Positions 6,074 to 14,759 of a stretch of 19,575 nt of DNA are shown here, in pieces. A model generated the notes under the pieces. That model did not search any database, was not told the origin of the DNA, and saw nothing but the letters and a program-made list of their open reading frames with translations. The DNA is from JAUVDZ01 sp964346325 (GTDB lineage Bacteria; Patescibacteriota; Gracilibacteria; UBA1369; PNNO01), in contig CAYFUK010000021.1 in assembly GCA_964346325.1 (NCBI GenBank), positions 1 to 19,575 on the forward strand. The letters run 5' to 3'. Both the position numbers and the translations under genes were made by a program. The stretch's first letter is position 1. Each line of letters starts with the position of its first letter.

Positions 6074-9000
6074 TTATCGGGCTTCATTATAACTTAAAAT
6101 TGTTATAAATGAAGGCTCGGATATATTGGCAACCTCCCAGTCGCTGTAGCTTGAGATTCTTGCGGGGTCGGCATAGAATTTCCCGCTGTTAACAACTGTT
6201 GCATGGTATCTTATTGTGTTTGAATGTGAATTGTTCGACCAACCGTAGTAAACTTCCTGTCCGTTTGTTCTGTAAGGCGAATTTGAGCTGTTTAATATCT
6301 TTAATCCACTCGGCAGAATGTCTCTTATTTGAAAGTAGGCATCGCTATTACCGCTATAGTTGATATTTAACCTTACCTGAACAATATCGCCTTCTGTAAA
6401 TTCAGTTGTTTGTTGTCCGTTAACCGAATATGTTCTTTCAATGTTTATAATATCGGATTTTTTGAATTCTTCAGGCTTTATGGCTTTTTCATACTCAATT
6501 ACAGCCGCCAAATCACCCTCGATATCAACAGCTCCGAATCCTTTAAATTTGCTCACAATAGCGGAGAAGTTTTCAAATTTTCCAAGTTCAACTTGTTTTT
6601 CCGTATTGCCGATATGAGCCGTAAATTTAACTTCATCAGGATCCGCTGTTTTTAAAGAATATTTCAGATATCCCAATAAATACAAATTATCAATATCATT
6701 ATATTTATAAGCTTTGTCTTTTTCGCCCACAGCAGCTGCCAAAATCATACCGAGAGCTGCCTGATCGGGATCTTCATTCATAAATTCATCTTTTACCGAA
6801 TCGTAAATACTTTTTGCCTCGGCTTTGCTTCCGAGTTCTGCAAATGCCAGCCCTATATATATTTTTTCTTCAACCGACAGCTCGGGCTCATCTTTAATTA
6901 TTTTAAGGCTCTGCAAAACCGGTTCATCAATACTTGCCAGTCCAAGCAAGGCCAATACAGCTTCTTCAAGATTTGCATCCTTGTTCAAATAGGTTTTATA
7001 AAAGTATGATTTAAGCTTTGCTTTAACAAATCTGTCATCTCTTATATCCACGGCTGCAGCTATTGCAGTAAGCCGCAAATCAGCTTCAGAGTACTCAAGC
7101 AATTGTAAACCTCCCTCATTATTTTGATAATCTTCCGAATCAAAAACCGTCCTGTTAGTAAAATCAGCATTAAAATATTCATTAAGCAATTCTTTTGCCA
7201 TTTGCTCAGACAATTTTTGATCAAGACGCTCACCGTTTGTATAATAAAGTCTTATGAGTTCTCCATAATGGCCCGCAAGCCCTGAATTTAAAAAGTAAAC
7301 TTTTGCATAACCCTCATCCGGCAGATTAAACTTAGTTTCTTCAGTAACGCTCGGAATAATATCAACAATATTTTCTTTAAGACGCGATCCCACCACCTCA
7401 TATCTTTCAATCAAGGTATCTTCCAAATTATCTGATTTTGCTTCAAGCATTAATTCATGCTCACCAAGTTCAAGCTCAGATTCGGGCAATTTGTAATCAA
7501 CGGCTGTATAGGCTTTACCGTTTACTTCGTCTTCTTCATTAACGGTAAAATTAACATTATCATCTTTTGTTATTTCTTTTCCGTAAGCCCTTAGGCCTAT
7601 ATTGGGTTTATCTTTAACCGAATATTCTTTATTCATTACAAGGTCGGCAAAGAAAGGTAGCGTTGTTATTACATTCCCTCCGCCGCGGCCGGCCAGCATG
7701 TTTTCGGAATCAACGGCAAGTGCGGTTACACGCCAGCCGGTAATATTATCGGGAAGTTCAAAAGTAATTTCAGCTTCGCCGTTATTATTTGTTGTAACCG
7801 GTTTGAACAGTGCGGTATCTTTAAATTCGCTTCTTGCACCGCCTTTATCATTGTGAACATAGTAATCGTCGGCAAAGTAAGTATTATAATGTTCAACTTC
7901 GAAATTATATACGTTTGCCGGTTCATAAACTTTTATTACACTCCATACATCGATAATGTTTCCTTCTTTATCCAGCATTGCATCGCCGATACGAACTTTA
8001 CCCGCAAGATCAAAACGCCCGTTAACAAACACAACATGCTCGGGAGTCACATTTAGTTCTTCGTTAATAACCAGGTAGCCGCCGACTTTATGTTTTTGCA
8101 GTTTAAGCACTTTTGCTTTTACCATGCGCTCGGATAAAGCCGATTCTTTTGTAGTAATATAATCTCCGATTTTAATGTCTTCGATGTTTTTATATGTCAT
8201 GTCGCTCATAAGTATTTTTGTGCCTTCCTTAAAGCATCCTCCAAGGCCGAGTTCCTGTTTTGTCAAAGGATTGTCATGACTTTTGTGTGTTGAGTACACA
8301 CCATCATCAATAAATCTATACAGTTCATCCAAAGGATCGGTTAAAGAATTCCGGAACAGTTCATAATATGCTTCATCAACCAGATCCAGCAATACTTCCG
8401 CTGAAACCGGATTACCCTCAATATCCGTTGTTTTTACTTTGATTGTTGCTTTTTCTCCCGGTTCATATGTGTCTTTTAACGGTTCAACCTCTACATTAAG
8501 CGCTTTTTTACCCGGATCAAAATATGCTGTTTCACCCCATGCATAAGCATAATATTTACCGGTAAAAATAACTCCTTCAATTTTAACACCCGGCACCTGT
8601 GCATCTTTAAAAGTAAAGTTATAAGTTGGATTTGATTTTAAAGCGTACTCAGTTAAACCGTTATTATACTGCATAAACAGATATTTCTCTTTTTCTTTCG
8701 GAGTTATGATGCTGTCCTGTTCAACTATGGCTGTTTCTATTGTTTCTCCTTTATCGTATTTATGCGGGCCGTATTGATCTTCCGTATTCAGGATTTTAAT
8801 TCTTCTGAAATTGTTTCGTGTATCCGCTTTACCGTATGCAAATGCATTTGCATGAGCCGATTGTCCGTTTTCGTCAGTAGATTCAAAATTTAATTTGTAA
8901 TGCCTTCCGGGCTGCATTTCAAATGTGTAATCGGCCTCACCGTTTTCATTTGTCATTAATGATATTTCACCAAGGTTATTTTCTCTTTTTTCATATTTGT

Positions 9001-11371
9001 ATTCTTTAACATTAATTTTATTAATAAAATCGTAATGTTCACCGGTTTCGATTTTATCCCACCAAAATTCAACAAGTCGTCCTTTTACAGCCTTATTAGG
9101 TGCATTTTCTCCGTAAAAATCGTTAAAAGCAGCGTTCTCGTCTTCATTTATTTTTGCTAAGTTCGTTTTATAAGTTTTAATTTTAACTGTTGCAGTGTTG
9201 TCTTTGGTTTCAGTTTCGGTTTTTAGTGCAACACGTGATTTGAAAATTCTCATATTTGCTTTTCCCGCGATTATTGAATCTTCTTTTGGAACAGGATCAA
9301 ATGTAAGTGTTTCATACTTGAAATTTTCACAGGAAAATCCATCAGCTGAACAATAAAAATCAGCATCGGGATTATATTCAAAACCGTATTCTCCGTTGGC
9401 ATCGGTTTTTAAAGTGTCGTTTGTATTGAAATAAAGTTTGAGAAAAGGCACGGGAGTACCGTCAAAAAATCGGCTTACAATATCAACCTTAACTTTTTCA
9501 TCGTAAAATACAGCCTTTTTATCGGTTTTAACATCAATTTCGTAGCTTGGTTTTCGATACTTTTCGATTTCTAAAAATTCCGTTGAAACAAGCAGGTCGT
9601 CATTATATATATTTAAAGAATAATACCCGGAAGGTAATTCATCCGTATCAATTGAGCCGTGGAAAGTATAATTATTGCCTTTTTCCGCAGTTACTTCACT
9701 TGTAAAACTTCCGGGCCCCCAAAAGAATCCGCCCTCTGATAATTCGATTTTAATATCGCCGATTTTTGCGTTAGAGTTTTTAGGCTTTAAAAATCCCCAG
9801 AACTCAATTGTGTCATTTGGCTGATAAACCGGCCGGTCCGTTGAAAAACTGAACCAATAATCCGCTCTTGCAGCATGATTTTTTTCATACTCACTTATAA
9901 ACAGATTTGAAATCTGCACTTTGCCGTCAGGTGATTTTATTTTTATTACAACATGTTCATTATCTTCAAAATCGGCATTAAAACTTGCAATACCATCAGG
10001 GTTTGTTTTTACATTTATGTCTTTATCAAGTATTTCAACGGTTGCATTATTAACGGGTTCGCCCGTTAGTACATTGTTTACCCATACCAAGTTTCCGTCT
10101 TTTGTTAGACTTATATAACTTGAAATATCCGATATCTGTACAAGCGCCCTGGTGATTTTATCCTCATTTTGAGCTGTGAATAAGTAAAATCCCCCTTCAA
10201 GCTGTGCAGTCGGCACATGAACAAAATTATGATATTCGATTGAATCAATCGTACCTTGGAATTCTCCGAGATAATTCAATTTATCGTAATCATAGTTATA
10301 ATTCTGTTTTGCGAATTTTGACCATTCGGGAAGTGCATTTTTTTCTTTAACAACATTAATATAATCTTCTTCGGTTTTAAATTTGTGAACCTCAACATTA
10401 ACTTCGTTATTCTGCGGCTGTTCACCTGTGGGTGCATACCATGCAACGCTCATAGCAACCGGCATTTCGGTTCCTATTTCATAATAATCCTGATTAAAAC
10501 TAAAATTCACTCCACCTTCCGAGCGATTATCAGAAGTTTCAAATTTAAATTCATAATCTTGTTCAAGTTTTTTATCGGAGTTTTTTAAAGGAAATCCCCG
10601 TTTAAGCTTAACTGTGTAAATGGTTTGCGCTTTTAGGCTTTTTGTTGGTATAAAAACAAGCACTCTATTGTGTTTTTCAAAATTTCCTTTGGTTTGAGGG
10701 CTTATTTCAAAAAAGTTTTGTACGCTTTCAATGTCATAATTTTCGTGTGACAAATTAAATTCTATCCCCGTATTTACAGGTACACCTGTTGTTTTGTTAC
10801 CCGGAATTGAACCGTAAACCTTAAAGTCGTCTTTAACCTGATATGCCCAGCTGTACTCCCGGGCTTTTCCCTCATTAATACTTGTGATTGTGAAATTATA
10901 AATTGTGTTGGATTCAAGGTTTTGCGCGGGTTCAACTTTGTATTTACCGGCCTCAATTTTTATTACATTGAGATCGATATCAGGGGATATGTTCAGATTT
11001 GCCTCAATCAATGCAGAATCCAAATCAGCATCGGATTCCATAGTAAAAGAACTTGTGCTGTCGATTCCCGCTGCATCCTGCGAATCCGCAGTCATTGTAA
11101 AATGGGCGTTTGCGATCATCTGCCGGTTTGTTATGTCGCCTTTTAACAGGTTTTGCAGGTTCGGCCCAACAAGTACAGCTATAATTGTTATGGCTGCGAT
11201 TGTTCCCGCCCATGCAAACTTTTTGGGAGTAAATAAATTTGAAAGCCGGCTTTTTTCGGCTGTTTTCTTGCCGGGCTTTTTTTTCTCCTTAATATACTTC
11301 CAGAGATATTTTTTTGATTTGTCGACATCGATTCGGTCGACTTTCCTGTTTTTATAATTATTTGAATTCAT
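6074..11371 (-). CDS. Membrane-anchored alpha-2-macroglobulin family protein with embedded Hint domain
   Basis: 1765 aa. Residues 1-50 are a basic cytosolic tail and 52-69 a single membrane helix; the rest is extracellular. About 82-285 holds two Ig-like (Big_5/SbsA-type) domains. Macroglobulin domains follow, with the classic STDRPVYQPNDTIEFWGF near 507-525 and the pre-bait domain EVEPLKDTYEPGEKATIKV near 960-980. A Hint domain occupies 1046-1174. The chain resumes with RSEFKDTALFKP and LPDNITGWRVTALAVDS (about 1180-1225), a helical thioester-domain-like region, and a C-terminal domain with FQIRDILPSGLKIL. The CxEQ thioester is absent (the region reads TNGERLDQKLSEQMAKELL). Only three cysteines occur: a close pair (CSADGFSC) and the Hint Cys. 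Known relatives trap or inhibit proteases. The gene starts 3 bp after the ECF sigma stop. Confidence 0.9.
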   Translation of the reverse strand: MNSNNYKNRKVDRIDVDKSKKYLWKYIKEKKKPGKKTAEKSRLSNLFTPKKFAWAGTIAAITIIAVLVGPNLQNLLKGDITNRQMIANAHFTMTADSQDAAGIDSTSSFTMESDADLDSALIEANLNISPDIDLNVIKIEAGKYKVEPAQNLESNTIYNFTITSINEGKAREYSWAYQVKDDFKVYGSIPGNKTTGVPVNTGIEFNLSHENYDIESVQNFFEISPQTKGNFEKHNRVLVFIPTKSLKAQTIYTVKLKRGFPLKNSDKKLEQDYEFKFETSDNRSEGGVNFSFNQDYYEIGTEMPVAMSVAWYAPTGEQPQNNEVNVEVHKFKTEEDYINVVKEKNALPEWSKFAKQNYNYDYDKLNYLGEFQGTIDSIEYHNFVHVPTAQLEGGFYLFTAQNEDKITRALVQISDISSYISLTKDGNLVWVNNVLTGEPVNNATVEILDKDINVKTNPDGIASFNADFEDNEHVVIKIKSPDGKVQISNLFISEYEKNHAARADYWFSFSTDRPVYQPNDTIEFWGFLKPKNSNAKIGDIKIELSEGGFFWGPGSFTSEVTAEKGNNYTFHGSIDTDELPSGYYSLNIYNDDLLVSTEFLEIEKYRKPSYEIDVKTDKKAVFYDEKVKVDIVSRFFDGTPVPFLKLYFNTNDTLKTDANGEYGFEYNPDADFYCSADGFSCENFKYETLTFDPVPKEDSIIAGKANMRIFKSRVALKTETETKDNTATVKIKTYKTNLAKINEDENAAFNDFYGENAPNKAVKGRLVEFWWDKIETGEHYDFINKINVKEYKYEKRENNLGEISLMTNENGEADYTFEMQPGRHYKLNFESTDENGQSAHANAFAYGKADTRNNFRRIKILNTEDQYGPHKYDKGETIETAIVEQDSIITPKEKEKYLFMQYNNGLTEYALKSNPTYNFTFKDAQVPGVKIEGVIFTGKYYAYAWGETAYFDPGKKALNVEVEPLKDTYEPGEKATIKVKTTDIEGNPVSAEVLLDLVDEAYYELFRNSLTDPLDELYRFIDDGVYSTHKSHDNPLTKQELGLGGCFKEGTKILMSDMTYKNIEDIKIGDYITTKESALSERMVKAKVLKLQKHKVGGYLVINEELNVTPEHVVFVNGRFDLAGKVRIGDAMLDKEGNIIDVWSVIKVYEPANVYNFEVEHYNTYFADDYYVHNDKGGARSEFKDTALFKPVTTNNNGEAEITFELPDNITGWRVTALAVDSENMLAGRGGGNVITTLPFFADLVMNKEYSVKDKPNIGLRAYGKEITKDDNVNFTVNEEDEVNGKAYTAVDYKLPESELELGEHELMLEAKSDNLEDTLIERYEVVGSRLKENIVDIIPSVTEETKFNLPDEGYAKVYFLNSGLAGHYGELIRLYYTNGERLDQKLSEQMAKELLNEYFNADFTNRTVFDSEDYQNNEGGLQLLEYSEADLRLTAIAAAVDIRDDRFVKAKLKSYFYKTYLNKDANLEEAVLALLGLASIDEPVLQSLKIIKDEPELSVEEKIYIGLAFAELGSKAEAKSIYDSVKDEFMNEDPDQAALGMILAAAVGEKDKAYKYNDIDNLYLLGYLKYSLKTADPDEVKFTAHIGNTEKQVELGKFENFSAIVSKFKGFGAVDIEGDLAAVIEYEKAIKPEEFKKSDIINIERTYSVNGQQTTEFTEGDIVQVRLNINYSGNSDAYFQIRDILPSGLKILNSSNSPYRTNGQEVYYGWSNNSHSNTIRYHATVVNSGKFYADPARISSYSDWEVANISEPSFITILSYNEAR
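7850..8236 (-). other. Hint (intein-like, BIL-type) domain inside the alpha-2-macroglobulin
   Basis: Residues 1046-1174 (129 aa). It begins CFKEGTKILMSD with catalytic-type Cys1046 after Gly-Gly, followed by YKNIEDIKIGD. The TxxH block is TPEHVVF (Thr1109, His1112). The C-terminal blocks are VYNFEVEHYNTYFADDYYVHN, ending His1173-Asn1174. The next residue is Asp1175, not Cys/Ser/Thr, so ordinary splicing is not expected; N-terminal thioester formation and Asn-driven C-terminal cleavage remain possible, as in A-type bacterial intein-like domains. No homing endonuclease is present. It lies between GLGG and DKGG, the glycine-rich bait position of bacterial macroglobulins. Confidence 0.85.
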
Positions 11372-11374
11372 GGT

Positions 11375-11953
11375 TTATATTGAGTTAGTTGCTAATAATT
11401 GACGCAGATTTGTGAGGGCACGGTGTATCATGGATTTAACCGCGCTTTCCGATCTTCTGATTGTGTGTGCTATTTCCCCGTGCGACATTCCTTCAAAATA
11501 ATGTAGCGACACAACGTTTTGGTATTTCGGATTAAGTGTTGCAACGGCGTCTGAAAGTTTTGTGAGATCTTCATCTCCGTGCATTGCTTTATCCAGTTCT
11601 TCCAGTTCTTCTTTCGCATTTGTTGCAAGAATTTCCATTCCTTCCATTTCTTGGGTAAGTACAGTAGATTTTGGTTTTTTCCTGTGATTTTTAAGAGCAT
11701 TAATAGCTATGCGGTAAAGCCATACTTTTATAGAAACGCCGGTCCATTTGAATTTGTGAAATGATTCGAACGCTTTTATAAAAGTGTCAGCAGTCAGGTC
11801 GTATGCGGCCTCTGCTGAAGCGGTCCTTTTAAGTAAATATTTGAGAATTCGCTCGTAATAAAAATTATAGATTTTTTCGAATACTTCAGGATTCTGCGCA
11901 AATTCCTCAATTATTTCTTTTTGGACCTTTTCGGAAAGGTCGGTTGTATTCAT
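11375..11953 (-). CDS. ECF-type RNA polymerase sigma factor (second), upstream of the alpha-2-macroglobulin
   Basis: 192 aa. Region 2 spans about residues 24-95 (YNFYYERILKYLLKRT, AAYDLTADTFIKAFESF, IKVWLYRIAINALKNHRKK). A charged acidic linker (about 100-130, KEELEELDKAMHGDEDL) leads to region 4 at about 135-187 (LNPKYQNVVSLHYFEGMSHG, EIAHTIRRSESAVKSMIHRA). It has no adjacent dedicated anti-sigma gene: the next gene, 3 bp downstream, is the membrane-anchored macroglobulin, whose short cytosolic tail is the only nearby candidate partner. The promoter pair found for the other sigma factor is not present upstream, so it probably recognises something else. Confidence 0.92.
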   Translation of the reverse strand: MNTTDLSEKVQKEIIEEFAQNPEVFEKIYNFYYERILKYLLKRTASAEAAYDLTADTFIKAFESFHKFKWTGVSIKVWLYRIAINALKNHRKKPKSTVLTQEMEGMEILATNAKEELEELDKAMHGDEDLTKLSDAVATLNPKYQNVVSLHYFEGMSHGEIAHTIRRSESAVKSMIHRALTNLRQLLATNSI

Positions 11954-12015
11954 ATTTATATGATTAATAGTGCTTTTGGTATGCCTAAAATTAAGTGTGC
12001 CCTATTTGGCTTTCG

Positions 12016-12043
12016 CTTACAATAACAACACCGGGTGTGTAAG
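12016..12043. promoter_or_regulatory. Nested inverted repeat upstream of the second sigma gene
   Basis: The inner palindrome ACACCGGGTGT (12028-12038) is flanked by CTTAC (12016-12020) and GTAAG (12039-12043), with a 7-nt asymmetry on the left. It sits about 65-90 bp before the sigma start, a reasonable operator or leader-hairpin position. It may be chance. Confidence 0.3.
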
Positions 12044-12078
12044 TTGCGGTTTTTTGTGGATGTGTTTTTATATTTTTG

Positions 12079-12106
12079 AAAAATCCCCCTCGTGAACACG
12101 AGGGGG
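12079..12106 (-). terminator. Rho-independent terminator after nhaA
   Basis: On the minus strand, CCCCCTCGT and ACGAGGGGG (plus 12098-12106 and 12085-12093) form a strong 9-10 bp stem with a short loop, followed by A and a run of five T (plus A run 12079-12083). It lies 18 bp past the nhaA stop and insulates the sigma-macroglobulin operon. Confidence 0.85.
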
Positions 12107-12124
12107 CTGAAGGCGGGTACAATT

Positions 12125-13285
12125 TTATGCGTCCCGGCGTGCTTTCCACTTTTTGGAAACACCCAGGAACTTAGCTGCAATTAACGTTAAGATAAAAGCA
12201 CCGAATGAGAATAAAGCTCCCATCTTTACCGAGTCTTGCAAGGGGCCTGCGGGAAAGGCTACAACACTTATAAAAAGTGCTACGGTAAAGCCGATTGCCG
12301 AGGCCATGCTTACAACAAACAGGTCCTTTTTATCCATCCCTTCGGGAAGACTGAAAGGGCCAAGTAGTCCGAACATGCTCAGGCTCATGATGCCGAGTGG
12401 CTTTCCAACCAAAAGCCCGCTCAACACCAGTGCAGTTCCTATGCCCATTGAACTGAAAACAACCCCTGCATTCACAAAACCAAAAAAACCGAGGATGATC
12501 TCTACAGGATATTTGAAAGCGTGTTCCATACGATTCAGAGTATCTTTGTTTTCCGACTCATCGGGTGCCCAGATTCCAAGATCGGCATGTTCGTGCGGCA
12601 TACACCACGCCAGTGGCACAAGTGCCAGAGCGGGATGAATACCCCCTTTATAAAAACCGATCCAGGAAAGGATACCTGGGCCCGCTATATAAAGCATGAA
12701 ATGTTTTACTTTAAAAACCTTCCAAAGTAATAGCGCAAGAATTATCGCTCCCGCTACAAAGGTTACAAAGTAAAGTATATTCTGCTGTCCGGTTGGATAG
12801 AATACAGCGAGGATAATCAATCCCCCCGCATCGTCGGCAATCGCCAACAGAAGAAGAAAAACAATTGGTGCGGGAGTTTTACCGCCCACACTTTTACCAA
12901 AGATCATCTTAGCCACCATATAGCTGAACGCTATATCGGTTGCCATTGGAATCGCCCATCCCCGAGTGAGATCCGGGTTGGTATGTTGTGCTCCAAAGTA
13001 GTAAAGCAGCCCCGGACCCGCCATCCCTCCAATGGTTGCAATGATAGGCAAAGCAGCCGTTTTTGGGTTGGAAAGTGCTCCTCCCGGAAGCATGGCTTCC
13101 CTGATTTCTTTTCCTGCAAGCAGGAAGAACAGTGCCATGCAAATGTCGTTTATGGCGAAGTGGAAAGGACCGTGCGCAATCTTATTGTATGAAGCGCTAT
13201 CAATGTTGGCCCATACCAACGCTACGACAGTTCCCGTTACCAGAAAGAGCGAATTCTCGAGAAGGAAGCGGATTGTTTTTCCCAT
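12125..13285 (-). CDS. nhaA: Na+/H+ antiporter NhaA
   Basis: 386 aa, full family length, with about 11-12 membrane helices. The key residues of NhaA are present: ATDIAF (Asp117, like E. coli Asp133), the ion-binding pair in AIADDAGG (Asp151-Asp152, like Asp163-164), and the lysine in GLLVGKPLGI (Lys295, like Lys300). It exports sodium in exchange for protons and supports pH and salt homeostasis. It differs from its surroundings: the gene is visibly richer in G+C (33 of 60 bases at 12361-12420, against 16 of 60 at 9481-9540 in the macroglobulin gene), it has a Shine-Dalgarno AAAGGA 8-9 nt before the ATG, and it ends in a canonical terminator. A perfect 10-bp inverted repeat lies about 95 bp upstream. 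Horizontal acquisition is plausible. Confidence 0.96.
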   Translation of the reverse strand: MGKTIRFLLENSLFLVTGTVVALVWANIDSASYNKIAHGPFHFAINDICMALFFLLAGKEIREAMLPGGALSNPKTAALPIIATIGGMAGPGLLYYFGAQHTNPDLTRGWAIPMATDIAFSYMVAKMIFGKSVGGKTPAPIVFLLLLAIADDAGGLIILAVFYPTGQQNILYFVTFVAGAIILALLLWKVFKVKHFMLYIAGPGILSWIGFYKGGIHPALALVPLAWCMPHEHADLGIWAPDESENKDTLNRMEHAFKYPVEIILGFFGFVNAGVVFSSMGIGTALVLSGLLVGKPLGIMSLSMFGLLGPFSLPEGMDKKDLFVVSMASAIGFTVALFISVVAFPAGPLQDSVKMGALFSFGAFILTLIAAKFLGVSKKWKARRDA

Positions 13286-13379
13286 TCTGCGTTTCCTTTG
13301 CTGCTGAGGGTGAGGGGGTTGTTAAGTTCTCGTTTGTTCGTCTCGTGTGAAGTTTTTGCACCCACTTTTCAAATAAGCA

Positions 13380-13402
13380 CATATGTAAAAAATTTACATA
13401 TG
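13380..13402. promoter_or_regulatory. Perfect 10-3-10 inverted repeat between the M16 peptidase gene and nhaA
   Basis: CATATGTAAA (13380-13389), three A, TTTACATATG (13393-13402). Arms are perfect. It lies 29 bp past the M16 stop and about 95 bp before the nhaA start. No U-tract follows on the minus transcript, so it is more like a dimeric-repressor operator than a terminator. Confidence 0.5.
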
Positions 13403-13431
13403 GAAAAAACATTTAAATATAAATAAGAAAA

Positions 13432-14694
13432 CTAATCAAGCATTTTTTCAAATCTTTCTTTGTTTTCGTATGGGCCTATAACGCCTATGCGCAAATTATC
13501 AGGCGCCAGAATATCCTTTGCAACTTTGTGAATTTCCTCAATGCTTACCTCGTCAATCGCATCCATTATTTGTTTCGGGGTCATTATTTTATTGTGGAGG
13601 AGTTCGTATTTTCCGAGCAGATGTGCTTGTTGTTCGGAGTCTTCAAGGCGCAGAACCATTTTGCCTTTAATAAAATTTTTGGCTTTTTGGAGCTCTTTTT
13701 CTGAGATTTTTTCTTCCCGGATCTTTTTATATTCCCGGAGTATGGCTTTAATGGCGTCATCTATTTTATCAACATTCACTCCGGCTCCAGTTGAAAATAT
13801 TCCGGCATCAACAAAGTTATCCGAGCTTGTGTGAATGTAATAACAAAGTCCTTTGGATTCGCGTACGTTAAGGAACATTCTTGAACTCATATTTCCGCCG
13901 AGTATTATTGCAAGCAGTTTTTCCGCCCAGTGATTCTCGTGTGTTTCACGATAAGATTTACCGCCAACAACCAGATGCGCCTGTTCGGTTGATTTTTCAT
14001 GAAGATATACTTTTTCATCGTGTTCGGGCTCTTTAAAAGGTTTAAATTCGTATGCTTTTTTCTGATCTTCAAAAGTAAAATATTTTTCAATAAGCGGCAT
14101 CATCTTTTCGTAATCAACATCTCCCGCTAAAGTTAAAACTATGTTATCGGGAGTATAGAGTTTATTTTTATATTCCTGAAATTGCTTTTGTTTAACCGAT
14201 TTTATGAATTCGCGGGTTCCTATTTGATCTCTTCCCAGAGGCTGATCTCCGAATACGAGTTTTTCAAACTCCCAGCCTATTTGATACATCGGAGTATCCT
14301 GATACATGTTATATTCCTCCAAAATAACCCCGCGTTCTTTTTCGATCTCGTGTTCAGGAAATTTTGCATTTATAAGAAGGTCGGAAAGAACATCCATAGC
14401 GGTTTCGATTTGTTCCGAAGCCGCTTTAACATAATATCCCGCATATTCTTTGCCTGTGAATGCATTAAAATCACCGCCTATGGAATCTATTGTTTCGCTT
14501 ACTTCTCTTGTGTTTTTGTATTTGTCGGCACCTTTAAAAAACATATGTTCAACAAAATGTGATATTCCGCCGATATCTTTGCTTTCGTATCTTGAGCCCG
14601 CACCGGCAAGTATTAAAATAGTAACCGCTTTGGTGCTTTTGAGCTTTTCGGTAATTATTCTCAGTTTGTTCGGGAGTGTGATTTTTTTGTGCAT
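13432..14694 (-). CDS. M16 family zinc metallopeptidase (processing peptidase-like)
   Basis: 420 aa, the length of single-unit M16B peptidases (YmxG/PqqL-like, mitochondrial processing peptidase beta). The inverted zinc motif HFVEH (His46, Glu49, His50) is followed at the expected distance by GVILEEYNMYQDTP, where Glu126/Glu127 supplies the third ligand. The C-terminal half is the inactive repeat, with the typical SKGLCYYIHTSSDNFVDAG. Such enzymes degrade or process peptides. The protein starts directly with the catalytic domain (MHKKITLPNKLRIITEKL) and shows no signal peptide, so it is probably cytosolic. Monocistronic by position; no Shine-Dalgarno is evident. Family is firm; substrate unknown. 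Confidence 0.92.
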   Translation of the reverse strand: MHKKITLPNKLRIITEKLKSTKAVTILILAGAGSRYESKDIGGISHFVEHMFFKGADKYKNTREVSETIDSIGGDFNAFTGKEYAGYYVKAASEQIETAMDVLSDLLINAKFPEHEIEKERGVILEEYNMYQDTPMYQIGWEFEKLVFGDQPLGRDQIGTREFIKSVKQKQFQEYKNKLYTPDNIVLTLAGDVDYEKMMPLIEKYFTFEDQKKAYEFKPFKEPEHDEKVYLHEKSTEQAHLVVGGKSYRETHENHWAEKLLAIILGGNMSSRMFLNVRESKGLCYYIHTSSDNFVDAGIFSTGAGVNVDKIDDAIKAILREYKKIREEKISEKELQKAKNFIKGKMVLRLEDSEQQAHLLGKYELLHNKIMTPKQIMDAIDEVSIEEIHKVAKDILAPDNLRIGVIGPYENKERFEKMLD

Positions 14695-14730
14695 AAATTA
14701 AAATTAACACACCTTTACTTGCTTTGAAAG

Positions 14731-14759
14731 TTGACAAATTGCTTTAAGATTGGTTTAAT
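14731..14759 (+). promoter_or_regulatory. Strong housekeeping promoter of the 202-aa protein gene
   Basis: TTGACA (14731-14736), 17-bp spacer, TTTAAT (14754-14759) with an extended -10 TG (14751-14752). A start near 14766 would give a leader of about 90 nt. This is the best consensus promoter in the window. Confidence 0.75.

Noticed and set aside
7850..8236. Hint domain read as a conventional splicing intein
   Set aside because: The residue after the terminal Asn is Asp rather than Cys, Ser or Thr, and no homing endonuclease is present, so a cleaving, BIL-like domain fits better.
10905..11357. 150-aa plus-strand reading frame opposite the macroglobulin N-terminus
   Set aside because: The opposite strand encodes a continuous 1765-aa protein with clear domains; this frame is its antisense shadow.
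12153..12638. 161-aa plus-strand frame within nhaA
   Set aside because: Antisense to a complete NhaA with all key residues; no independent signals.
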